Below are positions 58,693 to 64,000 of a stretch of 64,000 bases of DNA, piece after piece. Source of the DNA: Notospermus geniculatus (lineage: Eukaryota > Nemertea > Pilidiophora > Heteronemertea > Lineidae); NCBI GenBank assembly GCA_002633025.1, contig NMRB01002070.1, positions 1 to 64,000 of the forward strand, in the 5' to 3' direction. The notes beneath the pieces were generated by a model. The model made no database searches, had not been told where the DNA came from, and saw nothing but the letters and a program-made list of their open reading frames with translations. The position numbers were made by a program, and so were the translations under genes. The first letter of the stretch is position 1. Every line of letters starts with the position of its first letter.

Positions 58693-59810
58693 CCATGTGT
58701 AAAACAGAGGCCACTCTGGGATTTTTTGTCAGAGATATTACCGTATATAAGTTTCATAATCAGAAGCCTGGAACCGTTTTCATAAAGTCTCAATCGGGAC
58801 ATGTGCATCTGAAGGTTGGCTGGTTCCATCCAATCCAACCCCGTGAAAAAGCATGGATCAATCGACATTAAGGATGTGCAAGTCTTGCAGGCTTTGTGAA
58901 GGTGGTCCCAGAACATTATATGCTTTGCATGTTTCATCATATTTCATTGTTATTGTTGAAGTGTGCCATTTTAGATTTATTACTGCTTATAGTAGCTTGT
59001 ATGAAGGCTGTTTGCTGTTATTTTCCTGAAGGTTTGAGTGGATTGTTGATACATGTGTCTCCTACAATGTCTCCTGGACGCCTCACTTTAGCCACTCGTT
59101 TGAATCAATCTCACTTGTAGACTGGTTCCCATTTCTGCTGCCAACACGCCTGAGTGCTCTGTCGACACAGCGCTCTGACAGAGTGCCACGAATGTGCTGG
59201 CGGCAGAGACAGGAACTAGCCTACCTCCCATTGTGATTGGCTGTGGGGTGCATTAGAAAACTTCAGTTGCGTTTCAGTTTGAAGTTCCTAGGATTCTTAG
59301 AGTACATGTACATGCTAATTAAATTTCTGTTTCAAGATGAATTCAGGATGAATTTCAAGGATTGAAGAATATTTGAGAGATTGTAAATAGCCCTGATTTC
59401 AATATGGCATCTACCCCTTTACCTTAAGCCATGTATGGATACAAAAACAATAGTTATTTGTCTTCGGTAGTGTTGGTCGTCACGATATGGACCGTTTGAA
59501 ACTGCAGATATCAGGTAACCTTTAAATTGAATGATCATCTATTGGTAACTGGAAAATGGTCTCGAAAGTGGAGTGAAGTTTGGATTGTTGATGGAGTTAG
59601 AAGTTGTTGTTGGGTTTGGGTTCAAGTCACTTTGACACTGATCTTTGTGTAATGACTGATTTTAAACACATTTGACCAGTCACAGATGATTAATTTGTTT
59701 CGTTGATGGGAGACTTTAATTAGATTGGATGTAAATAGAGCCAGACTTTGATGAGCCTGCATAAGAGGGTACAGATAGTTTGTCCTATCATTGGTGGTGA
59801 ATTCACATGT
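58693..59810. other. No recognised gene; possible zinc-finger 3' UTR
   Basis: Unique AT-rich sequence with no coding exon recognised and no clear AATAAA close to the stop. Confidence 0.45.
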
Positions 59811-59817
59811 GTCGCCA

Positions 59818-59966
59818 GGCGCGGATCCAGAGGGGGCGCGCGTGCGTCCCCTTTTGGCCAACAAATCTGTAAAATCGACCGTGAGATTCTGGAATTTGGC
59901 ACAACTTTCAATGTTCCTAGCAGAGGGCGCCCCCTCTTTTCCCAAATCCTAGATCCGCCCGTGGTC
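59818..59966 (+). mobile_element. GGATCCAG-family MITE, copy 4
   Basis: AGGCGCGGATCCAGAGGGGG, GCCAACAAATCTGTAAAATC and GACCGTGAGATTCTGG to CAAATCCTAGATCCGCCC. Confidence 0.82.
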
Positions 59967-60240
59967 ACCATGTTTTCCTTCATTGTGTAAATATATGACA
60001 TAGCTTTTGTTGATTTGTTAAAGGACTGAAAGAATTTTAAGTTGAAACTTGATAGAATTTATTGACCAAATTTCCTTTTAATTTGTTGAATCAGCTGCAT
60101 CGAAGCCTGCTGACCTAGTTAGTACCGGTGTGAAAATATACTGCAAGCCCCACCCCTGTGTTATTAATAGTCTAAATCATCTGCAAGAGTTGGGAAATTT
60201 ATCCTAAACTTTTCCTCTTTTGAATTAAGCCTGATGATAC

Positions 60241-60319
60241 CATCCTCCCATAGCAGGGTTTTGGGCTCGCTCCGCTTTGTACACTTGTCTGAGTGGGTAA
60301 AGTGTAGTGTGGGAGGATG
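60241..60319. mobile_element. Second copy of the 110-bp hAT-like MITE
   Basis: It starts CATCCTCCCATAGCAGGG and ends TGTGGGAGGATG, and is shorter than the 9.6-kb copy. The flanking octamers GATGATAC and GATGATTG agree at six of eight positions, consistent with a decayed 8-bp target duplication. Confidence 0.7.
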
Positions 60320-60825
60320 GATGATTGACTTGCCAAATTCGTGCAGTTCTGTTAACACCTTGATTTGTGTTAAAGGGGGCCTATAGTCAGCTAGCTATTA
60401 GGCTCTGTGGTCACTTCATCAGAGGAGCCACTAGCAACTGACAGCCAACAGATTTTGGTTCAGATGTTGATGTTTAATGTATTTTACTTGCAGTACATGT
60501 CAACGTTAGATGCTCATGCTAAACGATCGGTGTAATGAACACATTGAAATGCCTATGAACAGGCTGCCTGTAGGGGCCCTTTAAATTAAGTGATTGCTCC
60601 TACTGAGGGAGCACAAACTCTCACAATGATTTCAAATATGAGCGAAGAAGTTGCCATTAGATGCTACATGAAATCACTTACCATGCACTCCATCTGTGAT
60701 ATGGGTAACAACGTCTAGGAAATAGTAGTTGTCTGCCCAATTTTCACTGCCCAAAAAAATGGACGATTACAAACAGAAGACCAGATCTATGGTGCTGCAA
60801 TTGCAGTGATTGACTTGTCTATTGT

Positions 60826-60886
60826 ATGGCAAACACTTGTATAGCAAGCACTTGTATACCAAACACTTGTATAGCAAACACTTGTA
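60826..60886. repeat. 18-bp minisatellite, about four copies
   Basis: GCAAACACTTGTATA with small changes repeats at steps of 18 bases from 60829 to 60884. Confidence 0.85.
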
Positions 60887-60979
60887 GCATTTGTATATTG
60901 TGTATTATACTTGGAATTTTCATTAATTCTTTTGTTTTCTTCATTTGTGGCCAGGAACCCCATTCGCCAAATCTGTTAT

Positions 60980-61335
60980 TTGTGACCCCCTCCAGCAAAA
61001 GCAGACGCTTGTCGCAATAGTGGAAAGGGTTAAAAGTTTTATGACACAATAGCTGAAATGAACATCTCTGTGGGTTTTCAAAAGTGATGGACAGCAGTGA
61101 AAATAGTTGAATAAAGTGAAAACCAATGATGATCTCTTGCAACAAACATCTGCTTTTGCTGGCGTGGGTCACATAATAGCTGCTCTACCAAAAGTAGGCA
61201 CTTGTCGCAACCGCAATAGCTGAAATGTACATCTCTGCCGGTTGACAACAGCAGTGGACAGCTCAGTGATAGTAGTTGAATAAACTGATGACCAGTGGTG
61301 ATCGCTTGTGACAAGTGCCTGCTTTTGCTGGAGCA
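60980..61335. mobile_element. Two adjacent copies of a CCAGCAAAAGCAG palindrome
   Basis: Copy 1 opens GTGACCCCCTCCAGCAAAAG and closes CTGCTTTTGCTGGCGTGGGT. Copy 2 (61185 on) ends TGCTTTTGCTGGAGCAGGTC. AATAGCTGAAATG and CATCTCTG are shared internally. Confidence 0.75.
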
Positions 61336-61367
61336 GGTCACATATTATCACCTACTGTGACCAACAT

Positions 61368-61475
61368 GCTCGTCGAGTAGCTTGAGATGGCCTCTTCCGT
61401 ATGCACCAGGGCCAATAATGCTATGGCTTCGGCCCTGACGGAAAAATGTAATACAAATACAAATACCAACATGCT
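61368..61475 (+). mobile_element. SINE family B 3' fragment
   Basis: GAGTAGCTTGAGATGGCCTC, GCCAATAATGCTATGGCTTC and ACAAATACAAATACC. Confidence 0.82.
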
Positions 61476-62192
61476 CAACTGGAGAAAGGAGGAACTCAAC
61501 AGACAAGTACGAAGACCTGAATACTATGATATTCATATATAACAAATCACAAATCAAGTGGTAGACAGCGGTAAAAACTGGTCACACTGATTATGAAGCA
61601 CACAAGAGAGTATATGTACCACAGTACTAGCCAGAGAGTGTGCAGTGGATAATTGTGACGTCACTTTAGACCATGCTGACGTCCCCAACAAAGTTTGCCA
61701 ATGACAAAATGCACCACATGGGACGACAACGTCATTTGCCGTCCAATATGGCAGAAAAAGACTGATCATGGTGTGATGACATCACCTGCACGCTCTCTGA
61801 TGATTTGTGACAACATAAATGACCGGCCAAGTGTCGGTTTCAAAAAAGAAAAATTTGGACGGAAGTGTCTGTTTCAAAAAGAAATCGGGATGGAGATAGC
61901 AAAAATGACCAATAACAGCAAAAATGGCCTATAACGAGGTACAAGACAAGCGTGCCCCTCACCACGGAGTGTAGGCTGTCACTATCACAGTATTTTGAAC
62001 AAAGTCTGAATCTTTATCTACATTTTGATTCTTTCTCCTTTGTAGTCATTCAATTCAATGTACAAAATATACTTTCTCTGTAAAAAATTCTTCTATTTCT
62101 ACATCTCTTTTTGGAAGGTGGACTTCTAATGAGTGAGACGCATTCAGCAACAACATGCTGTCAAAATCTATTTCTGTTGTCGTTCACATCAT

Positions 62193-64000
62193 CTATTCAT
62201 CAGCATCCTCAGACTTTTGCCCTTGCTCCCCATCATCAGGCCCGTCAGACTGGGCCACCTCCTCTACTTTCTCCTCATCAATCTTTGCCAACCTTGCAGC
62301 ACTGCCGTCACCCTCAGATGCCTCGCCACTGGATGCTTCAGCAGGCTTTTCACCGTCTGAAGATAAACAACAATTTGAACAATGCTCCGATTAAAAAAAG
62401 GTTTGGGTTTGTTGAGGTTATCATCTGACTTCCAGTCTATCCTGAAAAACGTTCAGTAGAATTCAGCATTGCTGCTCTTTCAGCACTAAAGTTTCCCTAG
62501 CAAGCACAGTACGATCAAACATGATATTGTACATTATACAGTGCCAGGATTCAGTTCTCAACTTGACCTCAGGCCGCCAAATTGGCACGAAGTTTGGGCC
62601 GCCGCCGGTGCTTCTTCTCACCTACTTTCTTTGTGTCTTCTGCTTGCGACTCACTCCCAAAAACTTTTTCACCACTTTGCTCCGCTTCTGGTGGTGGTGT
62701 GGGCGGAGGGACAAATGGTGGCGGAAAGATAACCTCATAATCCTTTTTCAAATCCTGAAATGAACAGAGAGAAAATACTAAGCACTTCTGCAGACACAGA
62801 GACATCCAAGTTTTTGGAATGTTCAGGAGTGTAGCAATACCTACCTCTACACAAGTTTTAATACTCTCCTTTGCCTCATCAGATATTTCCATATCCTTGA
62901 CCAATGACCAGGAACCTGGCGAGTTGAACTGGACTGGGACAGAGCAGACCAGGCCCTCAGGTACGTCATACTCACCTAAAATTGAAACAAATAATGTACT
63001 ACAAAGTATTTGTATTACCGGTAGATTTTTCCTTCAGTGCCAAAGCCATGCTGTGTAGCATTATTGGCCTGGTAGGTACGGAAGAGGCCATCACAAGCTA
63101 CCCGGTACTCATGTCCGTCGCTTGGATGGGGTCTTTTACTTCCCCTTGCAAAGAAACAAGGTACAAAGCACCATGGCCTAATGTCCCATGCGATGAACGT
63201 GAAGAGCCAGGACGTAAACCGCCGGGCGGGTTCCCCATTCATTTACCCACCTTGGGAGATGACTCCAAGGGAGAAGATCTGCCCCTCTGGCCCTCCCTGG
63301 ATCCAGTGTTTCAGGAGTGTAGAAACTGCAGCAGAATGTGACAAACTGTTTTGATGATTCATGGCGTTGACAATGTTCTGATGGCGAGAATTAACCGTCT
63401 CCAAGAAATCTTTTGCAAGCCACTTTTTGTCGTATATCAAGTCCTTCACAGGCCGGGAATAGAACGGCGGTCCCCAAATAGCGCCATCAAAATTATGCAC
63501 ACGACACTGTGAAATGTCAATGTAACGCTCTCCAGCAGGATTTCCCCAAACTAACGCATCTACGATGTACGCCGAGTTCACTTTGAGGAGTTTCCCGATC
63601 ACAGCTTTGACTTGATTCTCTAATAAACGACTGAAAGCGATGAAGTTTTGCGACGGTATGTCTGGAGCGTTTCTGATCATCATGTCCGTGATGAAATTGA
63701 CAGGTCCTGCGCCGCCAACGAGGACTTTCACATCCTTTTTAGCAACTTCATTGAGAACCTTGGCATAATTTGTAAAAAATTCACAATTTCTCTTTAACCA
63801 GTCTGACTTGTCCTCGTCTTCTCCTTGCTGCACCTCATCCAAGAGGACAACTACACTACAGCCTTCGAACGCCTCCCGAGGATCAGAGGTGTTCTTGACA
63901 CCTCTCACTAACGAACACGCCAAGTCGACTGCCTCAAACTCAACACCACCTAACTGTTCCATATTCTCCTCCGCATCCAACAGATGAAGCGTCACCTCTG
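62193..64000 (-). CDS. MDH1B: Malate dehydrogenase-like protein MDH1B, C-terminal part (5' end beyond window)
   Basis: This gene belongs to the MDH1B branch of the cytosolic malate dehydrogenase family. Exons in the window, in transcript order, are 64000-63251 (partial), 62975-62845, 62754-62622 and 62356-62193, joined with matching phases. Recognisable blocks include VKVLVGGAGPVNFITD, AFSRLLENQVKAVIGKLL, YIVDALVWGNPAGERYIDIS and AIWGPPFYSRPVKDLIYDKK. Canonical MDH1 has a catalytic Asp and a substrate Arg in LDHNR and a catalytic His in IWGNHS. Here the corresponding stretches read LLENQ and VWGNPAG, so all three are replaced, which suggests a non-catalytic role or an altered substrate. The C-terminus is a proline-rich stretch (PPPFVPPPTPPP) and then an acidic Glu/Ser/Gly tail. 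If the donor at 62621 is not used, translation ends at 62569 with a basic tail instead. Intron 63250-62976 holds an antisense SINE. Confidence 0.94.
63055..63225 (-). mobile_element. SINE family B 3' part in MDH1B intron
   Basis: The minus strand reads AAGTAAAAGACCCCATCCAA, GATGGCCTCTTCCGTACC and AGGCCAATAATGC. Same transcriptional direction as the gene. Confidence 0.8.

Noticed and set aside
1-64000. CRISPR array, operon, toxin-antitoxin or other prokaryote-type system
   Set aside because: No regularly spaced repeats with unique spacers, no clustered short genes, and clear spliceosomal introns throughout.

Overview
The window is nuclear DNA from an intron-rich, repeat-dense invertebrate animal, probably a marine deuterostome, although the sequence alone does not fix the species. 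The evidence is three multi-exon animal genes with GT-AG introns, a 3.7-kb uninterrupted C2H2 zinc-finger reading frame, tRNA-derived SINEs and many short palindromic DNA elements. There is no bacterial, viral or organellar gene structure. The sequence contains one assembly gap (50857-51114) and two single N bases (31264, 32970).

Layout. Positions 1-32 kb hold no gene I can name. This stretch is packed with non-autonomous repeats: SINE families A and B, several hairpin MITE families, a 41-bp array at 16 kb and a 170-bp array at 12.5 kb. A CpG-rich patch near 32.1-32.4 kb contains a convincing but unidentified first coding exon on the minus strand. At 34.0-35.2 kb an approximately 600-bp segment is tandemly duplicated and carries the tail of an unidentified, frame-damaged coding sequence. 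Positions 36-38.3 kb form a cluster of four palindromic elements just upstream of the first named gene.

Named genes. POFUT2 (plus, 38395-43138, eight exons, 448 aa) encodes the ER protein O-fucosyltransferase that modifies thrombospondin type 1 repeats. An arylsulfatase B/I/J-type gene (minus, 45508-50342, seven exons, 570 aa) is convergent with it. A large orphan C2H2 zinc-finger gene (plus, 54546-58283, 1245 aa) follows. MDH1B (minus, 62193 to beyond the right edge) encodes a malate-dehydrogenase-like protein that has lost its catalytic residues. POFUT2 and the sulfatase both act in the secretory or lysosomal glycan world, but nothing shows that they work together. The four genes look like ordinary, unlinked neighbours.

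I found no operon-like or defence-like system. The most interesting signals are mobile-element biology and protein divergence: a MITE inserted inside the 5' splice site of POFUT2 intron 5 whose target duplication preserves the donor; several previously unnamed elements with exact terminal repeats and target duplications (36008-36781, 38835-39304, 43324-44121, 9619-9728); the MDH1B pseudoenzyme signature; and a CTCF-like motif lying across the POFUT2 start codon. Exon boundaries were worked out by eye from splice consensus, phase agreement and protein-family similarity, and need transcript support.
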